Below are positions 47,973 through 61,931 of a stretch of DNA of 64,000 nucleotides, in pieces (within the stretch, counting starts at the first letter, position 1; every line of letters begins with the position of its first letter). This DNA is from Bacteriovoracaceae bacterium (GTDB lineage Bacteria > Bdellovibrionota > Bacteriovoracia > Bacteriovoracales > Bacteriovoracaceae): contig JAIEMA010000013.1 in the NCBI GenBank assembly GCA_019752535.1, positions 1-64,000 of the forward strand, read 5' to 3'. The position numbers and the translations under genes are program-made. Below the pieces are notes generated by a model. The model ran no database searches, was not told the DNA's origin, and worked only from the letters and a program-made list of their open reading frames with translations.

Positions 47973-48156
47973 AACGCACCATAAAAAAGAATGTATTACC
48001 AATAACCAGCAGTAGAACGATGAGTAGGGTGACCCAGCCTATAATGTTTTTTTGAACCAAAACATACAAGCCAAAAAATGTTCCGACGATCAGAGAGGGA
48101 AGCCCCATGGCCAGGGCCATCACTTTCCACCACGGTGAGCCCTCGCCAGGACTCAT
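47944..48156 (-). CDS. AtpZ/AtpI-like two-TM protein
   Basis: 70 aa; WWKVMALAMGLPSLIVGTFFGLYVLVQKN...; position at the head of the F0 genes. Confidence 0.55.
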   Translation of the reverse strand: MSPGEGSPWWKVMALAMGLPSLIVGTFFGLYVLVQKNIIGWVTLLIVLLLVIGNTFFFMVRYGLVGKNRK

Positions 48157-48959
48157 CTCTTCCTCGATACCCTGCGGGCGTATAGGGCCTTAAGTCGATC
48201 CTTAATGATTTGAGGATTCGGATAATCACTTAAAAGTGAATAATAGATATTGTACGCCTCTTTGAGTTTTTCTCCTGACTCATAGGCATTAGCAATCAAG
48301 AATTTAGTTTTAACGATCAAATCTTTTCTTTTTTCGCGCTTAATGTATTCAAGCCATCTCTCAACTGCTAAATCCCATCTTTGTTGATAAAAGCGAATGA
48401 GGCCTTGATAGTAAAAACTCTCAATATGATGAGCGTGGTTAGTATTAAATGCTAACTTAGAAAATAGTGTATCGGCTTTTTCAAGCTGGCCATCTTCAAA
48501 TAGTGACTCGGCTACTCTGAAATCATAAAAGTCGGCATTCTGAAGCCGGGGCTTAAAGCTCAAGAGAGTAGTGTAAGCCTTGATTGCATCTTTATATTTT
48601 TTTGAAAATGAAAAATTAATATCAGCAATTTTCTCAAGTGAGCGGACCTGATTTCTGGGGTCATCGTCGTTATCTACTATGTATTTATAGTGTGAAAGGG
48701 CGCGAGTTTGTTGAGTTAAATAAAGGTAATAAATTTCAGCTAACTGATAATGAATTTTTGTTTGAATGTTCTTAGTCGGATTTTGTCTCAAAAGCCTTTC
48801 ATAGGCTTCTGCTGCTTTTTGGTAGTCTTGCTTCTCAACGTAATCTTGAGCCGTAAGAATTTCGCGATTTAGACCGGAGGTAAAATCACAGCCATTCAAA
48901 AAAAAGAGCCCCGCCATCAGCGGGGCCCAAATCAATTTATTGTAACTCTGGCGTTTCAT
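48153..48959 (-). CDS. TPR-repeat lipoprotein
   Basis: Lipobox LFFLNGCDF; repeated TPR-like units. Start taken as MKRQSYN, overlapping the gyrA 3' end. Confidence 0.75.
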   Translation of the reverse strand: MKRQSYNKLIWAPLMAGLFFLNGCDFTSGLNREILTAQDYVEKQDYQKAAEAYERLLRQNPTKNIQTKIHYQLAEIYYLYLTQQTRALSHYKYIVDNDDDPRNQVRSLEKIADINFSFSKKYKDAIKAYTTLLSFKPRLQNADFYDFRVAESLFEDGQLEKADTLFSKLAFNTNHAHHIESFYYQGLIRFYQQRWDLAVERWLEYIKREKRKDLIVKTKFLIANAYESGEKLKEAYNIYYSLLSDYPNPQIIKDRLKALYARRVSRKR

Positions 48960-51432
48960 TTTCGCCTTCGCCGCCCTCGACTGGCTCATCATCAGGATCA
49001 ACGATTTTTTCAATCGCAATGACCTTCTCATCTGCTTTTACGTTAATGAGACGGACGCCTTGAGTGTTTCTTCCTAAGAGGGAGATCCCAGAGATCTTGG
49101 TGCGAATCACTTGACCCTTGTCAGTGATAATCATCAAATCGTCTCTCTCGTTCACCGGCTTAATAGAAACAATATTACCCGTTTTATCTGTCAGCTTCAT
49201 GGCCAAAATACCTTTGCCACCACGAGTCTGTGTTCTGTACTCAGATTCTTCAGAGCGTTTGCCATATCCTCTCTCTGTTACGGAGAGAATTTCAATTCCC
49301 GGCTCAAGAATAGACATACCGATAACTTTTTCACCCTCTTCAAGGGTCATCCCTTTTACACCCTGAGAGACGCGACCCATCGCTCTTGCGTCTTCTTCTT
49401 TAAAGCGAATAGATTTGCCGCCTGAAGAGCAAAGAAGAACATCTTTTTTGCCATCCGTAATTCTGACTGCATTCACAGAATCACCTTCAACAACCTTGAT
49501 GGCTTTAATCCCGCTAGATTTCACATTTTTATATTCTTCAAGCTCAGATCTCTTCACGATTCCATGCTCTGTAGAAATAATGAGGAATTTACCAGCTCTT
49601 TCACTCTCTTTTGGAAGAGTGATAATTTGCTGAACTTTTTCACCAGTAGGGATACTGAGTAGGTTTACTACGTTTCTTCCCTTGGTCGTTCTTGGTCCTT
49701 CAGGGATTTGGTAAACCTTAAGTGTGAAGACCGTGCCCTTGTCAGTGAAAATCATCAACGTATCATGTGTTTCGGCGGTAAAGATTGATGTATAGAAGTC
49801 ATCATCAAGGTCTGCACCCTTCACACCCTTACCGCCACGCTTTTGTGAACGATAGGTGTCGATTGCCATGCGCTTTAAGTAACCCTTGTGAGTAATTGTG
49901 ACGATCACCTCTTCATTGGCTATGAGATCTTCCATTTGGAATTCATCAGCTTGCGCAACAATTTCTGTTCTTCTTTCATCGCCATAGAGCTCACGAATTG
50001 TTTCAAATTCAGTGCGAATAATACCAGCAATGAGAACTTCACTTCCAAGAATTTCTTCCAAGCGAGCGATCTCTTTCATAACGGCTTGGTAGTCTGCAAT
50101 GATCTTATCTCTTTCAAGGCCGGTAAGGCGCTGAAGACGCATATCAAGGACGGCCTGTGCTTGAATTGTTGATAATTCAAACTTGGTCATCAACTGCTCT
50201 TTAGCCTGTTGTGGACCTTCTGCTTTTTTAATCAGCTCTACTATTGCATCGATATTTTCAACCGCAATTTTCAAGCCTTCTAAAATGTGTGCGCGCTCTT
50301 TGGCTTTCTTTAATTCATAATTTGTTCTGCGAATAATAACTTCGCGGCGGTGTTCAATAAAACACTGAAGCATTTCTTTAAGATTCATTACCTTCGGCTG
50401 ACCATTTGAAATGGACAGGAAAATAATACCGAAAGAAACCTGCATTTGAGTTTGTTTATAAAGTCTATTTAAGAGAACAGACGAGTTCTCTCCGCGTTTA
50501 ACGTCAATCACAACGCGAATACCTTCTCTCGAAGATTCGTCACGAATATCAGATATTCCTTCAATCTCTTTGGCGTGAACAAGTTCCGCAATTCTTTCGA
50601 TAAGCTTTGACTTGTTTACCTGATAAGGAATTTCAGTAATAACAATTTTTTCACGGTCATTCTTACCAACTTCAACTTCAGCCTTCGCACGGATTTGAAT
50701 TACGCCCTTGCCCGTTAAAAAGGCTTGGTGAATCCCAGAAGTTCCATGAATTGATCCCGCGGTTGGAAAATCCGGACCTGGGATAATTTTCATTAACTCA
50801 TGAATTGAAATATTTGGATTATCAATCAAGGCCGTTAGGCCGTTTGAAATTTCTGTCAAGTTATGGGGAGGAATATTTGTCGCCATACCCACAGCAATAC
50901 CAGCAGAACCATTGATAAGAAGATTTGGAATTTTTGTAGGAATGACTGTCGGCTCTTCGAGTGATCCGTCGTAGTTTTCCTGCCAATCGACAGTTTCCTT
51001 GTCGATGTCATCCATCATGTCGTTGGCCATCTTCTGCATACGTACTTCTGTGTAACGCATGGCCGCTGCATTATCTCCATCGATTGAACCAAAATTTCCT
51101 TGGCCATCGATGATGGTGTATCTCATAGAAAAATCTTGCGCGAGACGAACCATGGCTCCATAAACAGCAGTGTCACCGTGCGGGTGATATTTACCAATAA
51201 CATCACCGACCACACGGGCCGATTTCATGTAAGGTCTACCTGCATAGTTATTTAACATATGCATGGCATATAAAATTCTTCTGTGAACAGGCTTAAATCC
51301 GTCACGGACATCTGGAAGGGCGCGGCCAACAATAACAGACATCGCGTAGTCGAGATAACAGCTCTTCATCTCATCTTGAATGAGTAGGGGAGCAATTTTT
51401 CCGTGGTTTGGTTCGTTCGTATCGTTACTCAT
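48937..51432 (-). CDS. gyrA: DNA gyrase subunit A
   Basis: [57 protein letters not shown]-terminal QKRGGKG box. Confidence 0.99.
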   Translation of the reverse strand: MSNDTNEPNHGKIAPLLIQDEMKSCYLDYAMSVIVGRALPDVRDGFKPVHRRILYAMHMLNNYAGRPYMKSARVVGDVIGKYHPHGDTAVYGAMVRLAQDFSMRYTIIDGQGNFGSIDGDNAAAMRYTEVRMQKMANDMMDDIDKETVDWQENYDGSLEEPTVIPTKIPNLLINGSAGIAVGMATNIPPHNLTEISNGLTALIDNPNISIHELMKIIPGPDFPTAGSIHGTSGIHQAFLTGKGVIQIRAKAEVEVGKNDREKIVITEIPYQVNKSKLIERIAELVHAKEIEGISDIRDESSREGIRVVIDVKRGENSSVLLNRLYKQTQMQVSFGIIFLSISNGQPKVMNLKEMLQCFIEHRREVIIRRTNYELKKAKERAHILEGLKIAVENIDAIVELIKKAEGPQQAKEQLMTKFELSTIQAQAVLDMRLQRLTGLERDKIIADYQAVMKEIARLEEILGSEVLIAGIIRTEFETIRELYGDERRTEIVAQADEFQMEDLIANEEVIVTITHKGYLKRMAIDTYRSQKRGGKGVKGADLDDDFYTSIFTAETHDTLMIFTDKGTVFTLKVYQIPEGPRTTKGRNVVNLLSIPTGEKVQQIITLPKESERAGKFLIISTEHGIVKRSELEEYKNVKSSGIKAIKVVEGDSVNAVRITDGKKDVLLCSSGGKSIRFKEEDARAMGRVSQGVKGMTLEEGEKVIGMSILEPGIEILSVTERGYGKRSEESEYRTQTRGGKGILAMKLTDKTGNIVSIKPVNERDDLMIITDKGQVIRTKISGISLLGRNTQGVRLINVKADEKVIAIEKIVDPDDEPVEGGEGENETPELQ

Positions 51433-51434
51433 GT

Positions 51435-54999
<3,565 letters not shown>

Positions 55000-55006
55000 A
55001 ATCGGA

Positions 55007-56122
55007 TTATAACTTAAGCGGCATAATGATGCCGAGGAAGTCTGGAAGATCCGCTCCCTTAATAACTACTGGGCTTAATTCATTATTAAATTCAAAAATC
55101 ACTTCACTGCCATCGCTTAGAACATTAAGCGAATCCATAAGGTATTTAGCATTGAATCCAATTTCCATTGCTTTTCCAGAATAGGAAATAGGAAGTTTTT
55201 CTACAGCTTCTCCCATGGCGGGGTGTTTTGTAGAAATAACTAATTCATTTTCAGTAATTGAAAATTTAATTCCATTTGTTTTTTCATTTGAAAGAATTCT
55301 AATCCGCTTAACAGCATTTAAAATTGAATTCCTGTCCATGGCAAACATAAAAGCTGTTTTGCTTGGAATGACAGTTTGGTACTTAGGGTACTCTCTTGCA
55401 ATTAATCGAATAGACAAAAAGTAATCATCGTTTGAATTTACAAACATAAATGATTCATCAAGAGAGATAGTGAGATCTTTCTCGACATTGCTGTCAGCAA
55501 TTTTCTTAAGTTCGTTTACGCCCTTTCTAGGAATAATAACGCCATCAGAGAGGTGTTTGTTGCTTCCGATAAATTCAGCAGTATCTAAAAGTGCTAAGCG
55601 ATGACCATCAATAGCAACAGATCTTAGTTTTCCATCCATCTGTTGCATATAAATACCATTTAAGTACAAACGAGTTTCATCTGTTGAAATGGCATGAGAG
55701 GTCTTATCGATAATCTGGCTGACTTGCTTAGATTTAAGTTTGAACTCACTAGAGTTATTGGAAAAAGTTAATTGTGGAAATTCATCGGAGCTACTTACCA
55801 TCAATTGGTAATCAATATTTTTACAACTTAAATTTAATTGATTTCCACCTTCAACCGCCAACTTAACCTCATCGCTTGGTAACTCTCTGAGGATATCTGC
55901 AATATTTTTTGTATTGATACATACACTGCCTTCGGTTTCAATTTTAGCAGGTAGGATTATCTTGGCCGATACTTCTAGGTCAGTTGCAATTAACTCTAAA
56001 GTTGATTTATTAGCTCTCACCAAACAATTCGTAAGGATTGGACGCGTATTTTTCTTATCAACAACTGTTAATAATTTACCAATAGCATCTCTAAGCACTG
56101 CTGAATGAATTACGAATTTCAT
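55007..56122 (-). CDS. dnaN: DNA polymerase III beta sliding clamp
   Basis: TRPILTNCLV, ATDLEVSA, YLNGIYMQ, AIDGHRLAL, terminal MPLKL (MPMRL-like). Confidence 0.97.
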   Translation of the reverse strand: MKFVIHSAVLRDAIGKLLTVVDKKNTRPILTNCLVRANKSTLELIATDLEVSAKIILPAKIETEGSVCINTKNIADILRELPSDEVKLAVEGGNQLNLSCKNIDYQLMVSSSDEFPQLTFSNNSSEFKLKSKQVSQIIDKTSHAISTDETRLYLNGIYMQQMDGKLRSVAIDGHRLALLDTAEFIGSNKHLSDGVIIPRKGVNELKKIADSNVEKDLTISLDESFMFVNSNDDYFLSIRLIAREYPKYQTVIPSKTAFMFAMDRNSILNAVKRIRILSNEKTNGIKFSITENELVISTKHPAMGEAVEKLPISYSGKAMEIGFNAKYLMDSLNVLSDGSEVIFEFNNELSPVVIKGADLPDFLGIIMPLKL

Positions 56123-56572
56123 ACTTCCTCACTCTAAAAGAATCGACACTAAACCACTCTCTGACGCATTTTTCAAGGGAAGGTGCCTTAGCTTTTTCTT
56201 ACGAGTTATCCCTTCTTATATGTTTTATTAATTAAAAGAATAATGATGATAGAGTGAGGAAAGAGGGGAAATGCCTAATCTCTATAAATTCTAGCAGGTT
56301 AACGCAATCTCAATTCCACGCTCATCCTCTGGTGCGTTGAATTAGTTTTTTTTTAGTTCGTATATATCTTTATCTTTCCTCATTTTTGGCAGCGATAATA
56401 TTTTTTTAGACACGATTTACACGAGCTTAACTTAATTCTTTTGAGATGCTTTGTTCTATTTAGCTTTTTTCAAATATTTTATCCACATTTACACTGTGTA
56501 TCTCTGTGTATTCTATGTGTGCATACGGATTTGCACCCTTTATCGTGTGTAAACTGTGTAATGAGTTGAAAA
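56123..56572. other. Putative chromosomal origin (oriC) region between dnaA and dnaN
   Basis: AT-rich 450-bp intergenic; exact DnaA box TTATCCACA at 56479-56487; cluster of TGTGTA/TGTGTG motifs at 56495-56560; canonical dnaA-dnaN-recF-gyrB-gyrA and rpmH-rnpA-yidC flanks. Confidence 0.75.
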
Positions 56573-58174
56573 TTAGAGAAGATTTTCTATTTCTAAAAGA
56601 TGTTGTGCGAACTGTTGATCGGTCTTTAAACGTTTTTTGACTACTTCCAAGCTGTACATTGGTGTTGTGTGATCTTTTTTCCCGAAGAAATAGGCGATCT
56701 CTAATAAGGTCTTACGTAGGTGTTGGTGAATCAAATACATTGCGACCTGACGGGCCAAAACGATCTCTTTGGTCTTGGATTTGCCTCTAATATCTCCAAG
56801 AGGGATTTTATAAAACTGTGCAACGGCTTTTGTGATTGAATCAACCGTGACAAGCTTCTGGCTCTCAATATGCTCATCCAGCTTTAGATACTCTCTTGCA
56901 ATCTCTAGGTCGATGTCGACGTGAGTAATATCGTAATAAGCCTTGAGTTGAACTAGATACCCCTCAAGGTCTCTCACGCTATTTTTAACACATTTAGCAA
57001 TTAGATTAACGACCTCGTCACCAATATAGAAATCTCTTTCTTGAGCCTTAGTCTTTAATATAGCAATTCTTGTTTCAAGGTCTGGCTGCTGAATTTCAAC
57101 GGCCAGAGCCGAGCTCAGTCTTGTCCTAATTCTATCTTCAATCCCAGCAATTTCTTTGGGAGTTTTATCTGAAGTGAAAATAAGTTGTTTTTTACGATTA
57201 CTTAAATCGTTAAAAATATGGAAAAACTGCTCTTGTGTTCCCGTTTTTCCAGCTAAATCGTGAATATCATCAATAATTAAAACATCGAGATCTTGTGTGT
57301 ATCGTTTGATGAAATGGGGGCGAGTGTTTGACTGAGTTGCATCCACATACTCATTCACCATGTTATTACAGGTGGTGATACATATTCTTAAATGTGGTCT
57401 TTGCTCTAGAATATGATTAGCTATGGCATGTATTAAATGAGTTTTTCCAAGGCCAGAGTTTCCATAAACATAGAGTGAGGGATAGGTCTGGCCAGGATCT
57501 CTGGCAACAGCTAGGGCTGAGGCGTTGGCTAAATTATTTGAAGGACCAACGACAAAATTTGAAAATTTCTTTTGTGAATCGATATAACCATGAGCAGGCT
57601 TGCTATCAAGCTGTTCCATCGCTCTGCTATTTACTGCATTTTCTTTGTCTGAAGCCGATAGTTTCAAATCTTGAATGATAAAAGTGTTGGCCGCAGGAGA
57701 TTTTTTAAAACTTTCTTCGCTTTGATTTTGCTTAAGAATGTTTTCAAGATTTGAACTGAGACTGGTTGTTCTCGCTCCAAAAGTCTTAAAATCAATTTGA
57801 TACTCTCGCCCAAGTGTCTCGTTAATCGCTTTTTTAATAATAGTTAAGTACTGAGTCTCGATTACTTTTTTAATAAAGTTTGTCGTGACAGTGAACTCTA
57901 TTGTGGAAGCCCCTAAATCTGAAACACTAAAAGTGTCAGAAAAGTAAGCTGAAAACTGACCAGGATTTACGTAGTTTCTAATTGATTCTTTTATTTCATG
58001 ACCAAGAAGCTTGAGCTCTTCTTGCTGAACAACGGGCGCTCCCACAGAGGGCTGAGATGGAAGAGCTGTTTTTTGCACAGCGTCCACCCTTAAAGGGCTC
58101 TGTATTGGATTTGGGACGATTTCTTTCTCGTCATCCCACTTTAAAAATTGTTCGAAAGGGAATTTTTGGGTCAT
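56573..58174 (-). CDS. dnaA: Chromosomal replication initiator DnaA
   Basis: NFVVGPSNNLANASALAVA, YGNSGLGKTHLIHAI, VLIIDDIHDLAGKTGTQEQFFHIFNDL, KDHTTPMYSLEVVKK. Start taken as MTQKFPFEQF. Confidence 0.97.
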   Translation of the reverse strand: MTQKFPFEQFLKWDDEKEIVPNPIQSPLRVDAVQKTALPSQPSVGAPVVQQEELKLLGHEIKESIRNYVNPGQFSAYFSDTFSVSDLGASTIEFTVTTNFIKKVIETQYLTIIKKAINETLGREYQIDFKTFGARTTSLSSNLENILKQNQSEESFKKSPAANTFIIQDLKLSASDKENAVNSRAMEQLDSKPAHGYIDSQKKFSNFVVGPSNNLANASALAVARDPGQTYPSLYVYGNSGLGKTHLIHAIANHILEQRPHLRICITTCNNMVNEYVDATQSNTRPHFIKRYTQDLDVLIIDDIHDLAGKTGTQEQFFHIFNDLSNRKKQLIFTSDKTPKEIAGIEDRIRTRLSSALAVEIQQPDLETRIAILKTKAQERDFYIGDEVVNLIAKCVKNSVRDLEGYLVQLKAYYDITHVDIDLEIAREYLKLDEHIESQKLVTVDSITKAVAQFYKIPLGDIRGKSKTKEIVLARQVAMYLIHQHLRKTLLEIAYFFGKKDHTTPMYSLEVVKKRLKTDQQFAQHLLEIENLL

Positions 58175-58353
58175 GCATCCAACGGCTGAATTTTTTTTGT
58201 GCCGGTTAGGTAACATTGTGCTGGCCGATTTTCAACAGAACCCGTAAACATTTCTCACTCGCATAGAGTCACTAAATACAAAAATTATTGACCGGTACTC
58301 AGATTTCCGGTACCTGTAGAAACCTTAATTGTTCGCCCCCTGGAAGGATTACC

Positions 58354-58509
58354 ATGAAGAGAATTAGAACTTGGCAGCCAAAGAAAAAGAAACGTCTCCG
58401 TGATCACGGATTTTTAACTCGTATGGCGACTAAGGGTGGCCGTGACGTGATTAACCGTCGTCGTGCTAAAGGTCGCAAGCGCTTAACCGTGGCAACTGGC
58501 ACGAAGTGA
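58354..58509 (+). CDS. rpmH: 50S ribosomal protein L34
   Basis: [46 protein letters not shown]; start at ATG 58354 with upstream GGAAGGA. Confidence 0.97.
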   Translation: MKRIRTWQPKKKKRLRDHGFLTRMATKGGRDVINRRRAKGRKRLTVATGTK

Positions 58510-58868
58510 TTGTTAAGCACAAGTCCTTAGGTTTCACTAAGGCTTGTCGTGTTCACCTTAAGAAAGATTTTGAATATCTAAAGGAGCAAAGCCGTAAAGG
58601 TTTTGTTCCTCCTTTAGTTTTATACTCAAAGAAATCAAGACTCGACTATCCTCATGCTCGTTTAGGACTTAGTGTTTCTACCAAACAGGGTAATGCTGTT
58701 AGACGCAATAGAATTAAGCGTATTCTTAGAGAGCAATTTCGACTCTCACCCTTAAGGCACAACATTCCTTTAGATCTTTTGTTTGTTGCTGCTCAAAAAG
58801 TCACTGATGAAGAAAAACTGAAAAGTTCGTTTCAAGCTCTTTTGTTGGGTCTACGAGATTCAAAATGA
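58506..58868 (+). CDS. rnpA: Ribonuclease P protein component
   Basis: [32 protein letters not shown] start overlaps the rpmH stop. Confidence 0.95.
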   Translation: MIVKHKSLGFTKACRVHLKKDFEYLKEQSRKGFVPPLVLYSKKSRLDYPHARLGLSVSTKQGNAVRRNRIKRILREQFRLSPLRHNIPLDLLFVAAQKVTDEEKLKSSFQALLLGLRDSK

Positions 58869-59095
58869 GATTTTTGGCGATTTTTTTTATTCAGCTCTAC
58901 CGCTATCTTATTTCACCTTTTTTGGGGCCGAACTGTCGCTTCACCCCGAGTTGCTCACATTATGCACTTAGTTGTTTTGAACGGTTTTCACCACCGAGGG
59001 CCATGTGGTACACAACTAGACGAATTTTAAGATGTCACCCTTGGAACGCTGGCGGATATGATCCCGCCCCAGACTGTACACACGAAGGAAATTAA
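58865..59095 (+). CDS. yidD: Membrane protein insertion efficiency factor YidD
   Basis: FFIQLYRYLISPFLGPNCRFTPSCSHYALSCFERF...RILRCHPWNAGGYDP. Confidence 0.96.
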   Translation: MRFLAIFFIQLYRYLISPFLGPNCRFTPSCSHYALSCFERFSPPRAMWYTTRRILRCHPWNAGGYDPAPDCTHEGN

Positions 59096-59100
59096 CTTTT

Positions 59101-60561
59101 ATGCCATCAGATCAAAAAAATGCACTTTTTGCTGTCGTTCTATCCGGATTAATCCTTTTTGGCTGGCAGTATTTTTTCGCTCCAAAGGCTCCTGCTCCAG
59201 TGGCTGACTTGCCTCCATCAGATACAAAAATCGTTAATGAGAATACTCCTGCTCAAGCCAATGACTCTCAGCCTGTTATGGTTGGTTCAAAAATTGAGCT
59301 TCGAGAGAAGAATGTCTCTGTAGACGTTAGTTCGAATTTAATTTTCTCTGCTTTCTCTCATAATCAGGCTCGCTTTCCTTTTGCAGAAGTTGTTGGATCA
59401 GAATCTCCTTTGCAAATTGAGATCGCTCCAGAGGGTCAAAAATTCGTAGCCCTTAATCTTGTTACTACTCAATCTACTGAGACAAGCTGGGAAGGTGAGG
59501 ATCTTGCTGCAGGAGTTAAAGCGTCTCTCTCTTTTACGGGAGAAGAGATGGTCGGGCTGAAGGTGACTTCTGCCAAACCTTTTAAATACCGTCTCACTTT
59601 TAAGTCTGAAGATAAAAAGCTCGAGAATGGGCAAGTTCGTTATTTTTCTTACTATGATGACAGTCTAAACCACTGGAAGGTGGGATCTGACGAGCTTGAC
59701 GACACGACAGTGAGTTGGGCCGGAATTGATTTTAACTATCATTTGTTTGCAGTCAGTTTTGATAAAGCTCCTGGACTTGTTTTACGAAGCCTGGCCGATG
59801 GGCGCTTCCAAATGTTCCCTAACTATACTGTGCCAGAGCTTTCCTTTAATGTTCTCTATGTTAAAAAAGAATACAACTATCTTTCTAGCCTCGGGCGCAA
59901 TCTAAAACATGCTGTTGATTTTGGAATTTGGGGCTTTTTTGCAGAGATTATTCTCAAGGGACTTCAGTTCTTTTATAGTCTTGTTCCAAACTACGGAATT
60001 GCCATCATTTTCCTCACATTTGTCGTTCGCTTTATTACTTTCCCTCTTCAATATAAGAGCTTTGTCAGCATGAAGCGTATGCAGCTTGTGCAGCCGGAAA
60101 TGACAAAAATAAAAGAGAAATTTAAAGACGATCCAATGCGTATGCAGAAGGAAACAATGGAGCTGTTTAAACGCTCTGGTGCTAATCCTCTGGGGGGATG
60201 TCTTCCTATGATTCTTCAGCTTCCCGTCTTTTTTGCCTTTTATAAGGTTCTTTATTCGGCCGTTGAGCTCGTTGATGCTCCATTTATCTTGTGGCTTCAT
60301 GATCTCTCAAATAAGGATCCTTATTTTGTCCTTCCTGTTCTTATGGCGGGAGCTATGTTCCTTCAGCAAAAACTCACTCCTTCCACTGTAACTGATCCTG
60401 TTCAGAAGAAAATTTTCATGTTCATGCCACTTATTTTTGGATTTATTATGAAAGATCTTCCGTCTGGATTATCTCTTTATATTTTCGTTTCAACACTCTT
60501 GGGTATTGGACAACAACTTTTAGTGTTCAAAATCTCGGGTAATAAACCTGTTGTTGTATGA
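59101..60561 (+). CDS. yidC: Membrane protein insertase YidC/Oxa1
   Basis: N-terminal TM plus periplasmic domain; YGIAIIFLTFVVRFITFPLQYKSFVSMKRMQLVQPEMTKIKEKFKDDPMRMQKETMELFKRSGANPLGGCLPMILQLPVFFAFY. Confidence 0.97.
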   Translation: MPSDQKNALFAVVLSGLILFGWQYFFAPKAPAPVADLPPSDTKIVNENTPAQANDSQPVMVGSKIELREKNVSVDVSSNLIFSAFSHNQARFPFAEVVGSESPLQIEIAPEGQKFVALNLVTTQSTETSWEGEDLAAGVKASLSFTGEEMVGLKVTSAKPFKYRLTFKSEDKKLENGQVRYFSYYDDSLNHWKVGSDELDDTTVSWAGIDFNYHLFAVSFDKAPGLVLRSLADGRFQMFPNYTVPELSFNVLYVKKEYNYLSSLGRNLKHAVDFGIWGFFAEIILKGLQFFYSLVPNYGIAIIFLTFVVRFITFPLQYKSFVSMKRMQLVQPEMTKIKEKFKDDPMRMQKETMELFKRSGANPLGGCLPMILQLPVFFAFYKVLYSAVELVDAPFILWLHDLSNKDPYFVLPVLMAGAMFLQQKLTPSTVTDPVQKKIFMFMPLIFGFIMKDLPSGLSLYIFVSTLLGIGQQLLVFKISGNKPVVV

Positions 60562-61913
60562 TTCATGATGGAAAGACGGTTATTGCTTGTGCCACTGGGG
60601 CGCAGGTAAATTCTGCGATTGCGATAATTCGTCTTTCTGGCCCCTTTAATCTTTCTGATTTCTCTTCAATTCTTTCTCGCACAACCCTTACTCCCATGCA
60701 GATGGAGAGAGGGAAGTTGTTTGATAATGGCATTGAGATTGATGATATTTGTCTCTGCTATTTTAAAAACCCCAAGAGCTATACCGGTGAGAATCTGCTT
60801 GAGCTCTATGTGCATGGAAATATTCTCAATGTCTCTCGTATTATCAAATTATTCACTCGCCTAGATTTTATTCGTGAGGCAACTCCTGGTGAATTTTCGT
60901 TGCGAGCTCTTCAGAATAAAAAACTGACCCTCGCTCAAGTTGAAGGCCTCGACCTTTTCTTGAATGCCAACACACCACTTGCTCTAGAGCAGGGAATGTC
61001 TCTGCTCCACGGAGAGCTTCATCAGGCTTATCTCGATCTTTTAACTCTCTATAAGAATCACAAAGCGAACCTTGAACTTCTCCTCGATTTTCATGAAGAC
61101 GTTGGCGAGCAAGAAGCGAAGGATAATTTGCATTCTAGTTGGGATCTTCTTTTTAAATGTATTGAGTCTCTTAACTCTCGCCTTGATCCTGATTCATCTC
61201 GACTTCTAAAGCCAGAGATCGTGCTCGCGGGTCTTCCGAATGCTGGAAAATCGACTCTTTTTAATAAACTTCTTGGTGAAAAGAGGGCCATTGTCTCTTC
61301 AGTTCCAGGAACAACACGCGACTATATTGCTGAGAATTTAAAAATAGGTGACTGTGTTTTTCGTTTGATCGATACGGCGGGGATTCGATTGACCGTTGAT
61401 GACATTGAGTCACAGGGAATACATCTTTCCCGCGAGCGTCTCTCAAACGCATTTTTTTCACTCCTTCTTATTAATCCCTTTGAGGTGGAGACAGATCAAC
61501 TGGCCGATTTATTGGCCGGAACTTTTGATCTCATATTGTTCACCCATCAAGATGTTTCTGGTTTTGAGCAAAAATGCCAAAACCTTGTTGAACAATTTCC
61601 GGTCCTATCGGGGCACTCCCAACTCAATACGAATAATCTAAGTGATATCAGTGCCTTAAGAGACTCTGTCAATAAAAAATACTTAGCTGCCACGAGTTCA
61701 AAGCCTCTCTTGCTTAAGAGGCATTTTGATGTGATTTCAGAGGTTTACGGGTCAGCCATTCGCTACCAAAATACCATACGGGCGCAGTCAGATATAGGCA
61801 TTTTATCACATGAATTAAATACCTTAGGCCATTGTCTTCAGGCTCTTTTAGGAATAGTTTCCCCGGACGAGGTTTTGGATCATATCTTTGCAAATTTCTG
61901 TATCGGCAAATGA
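60558..61913 (+). CDS. mnmE: tRNA uridine-5-carboxymethylaminomethyl modification GTPase MnmE
   Basis: GLPNAGKSTLFNKLLGEKRAIVSSVPGTTRDYI, DTAGIR, C-terminal NFCIGK. Confidence 0.96.
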   Translation: MIHDGKTVIACATGAQVNSAIAIIRLSGPFNLSDFSSILSRTTLTPMQMERGKLFDNGIEIDDICLCYFKNPKSYTGENLLELYVHGNILNVSRIIKLFTRLDFIREATPGEFSLRALQNKKLTLAQVEGLDLFLNANTPLALEQGMSLLHGELHQAYLDLLTLYKNHKANLELLLDFHEDVGEQEAKDNLHSSWDLLFKCIESLNSRLDPDSSRLLKPEIVLAGLPNAGKSTLFNKLLGEKRAIVSSVPGTTRDYIAENLKIGDCVFRLIDTAGIRLTVDDIESQGIHLSRERLSNAFFSLLLINPFEVETDQLADLLAGTFDLILFTHQDVSGFEQKCQNLVEQFPVLSGHSQLNTNNLSDISALRDSVNKKYLAATSSKPLLLKRHFDVISEVYGSAIRYQNTIRAQSDIGILSHELNTLGHCLQALLGIVSPDEVLDHIFANFCIGK

Positions 61914-61915
61914 TA

Positions 61916-61931
61916 TGTTCCACGTGGAACA
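61916..61931. promoter_or_regulatory. parS centromere-like site (ParB binding)
   Basis: Perfect 16-bp palindrome TGTTCCACGTGGAACA, matching the chromosomal parS consensus form. Confidence 0.88.
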
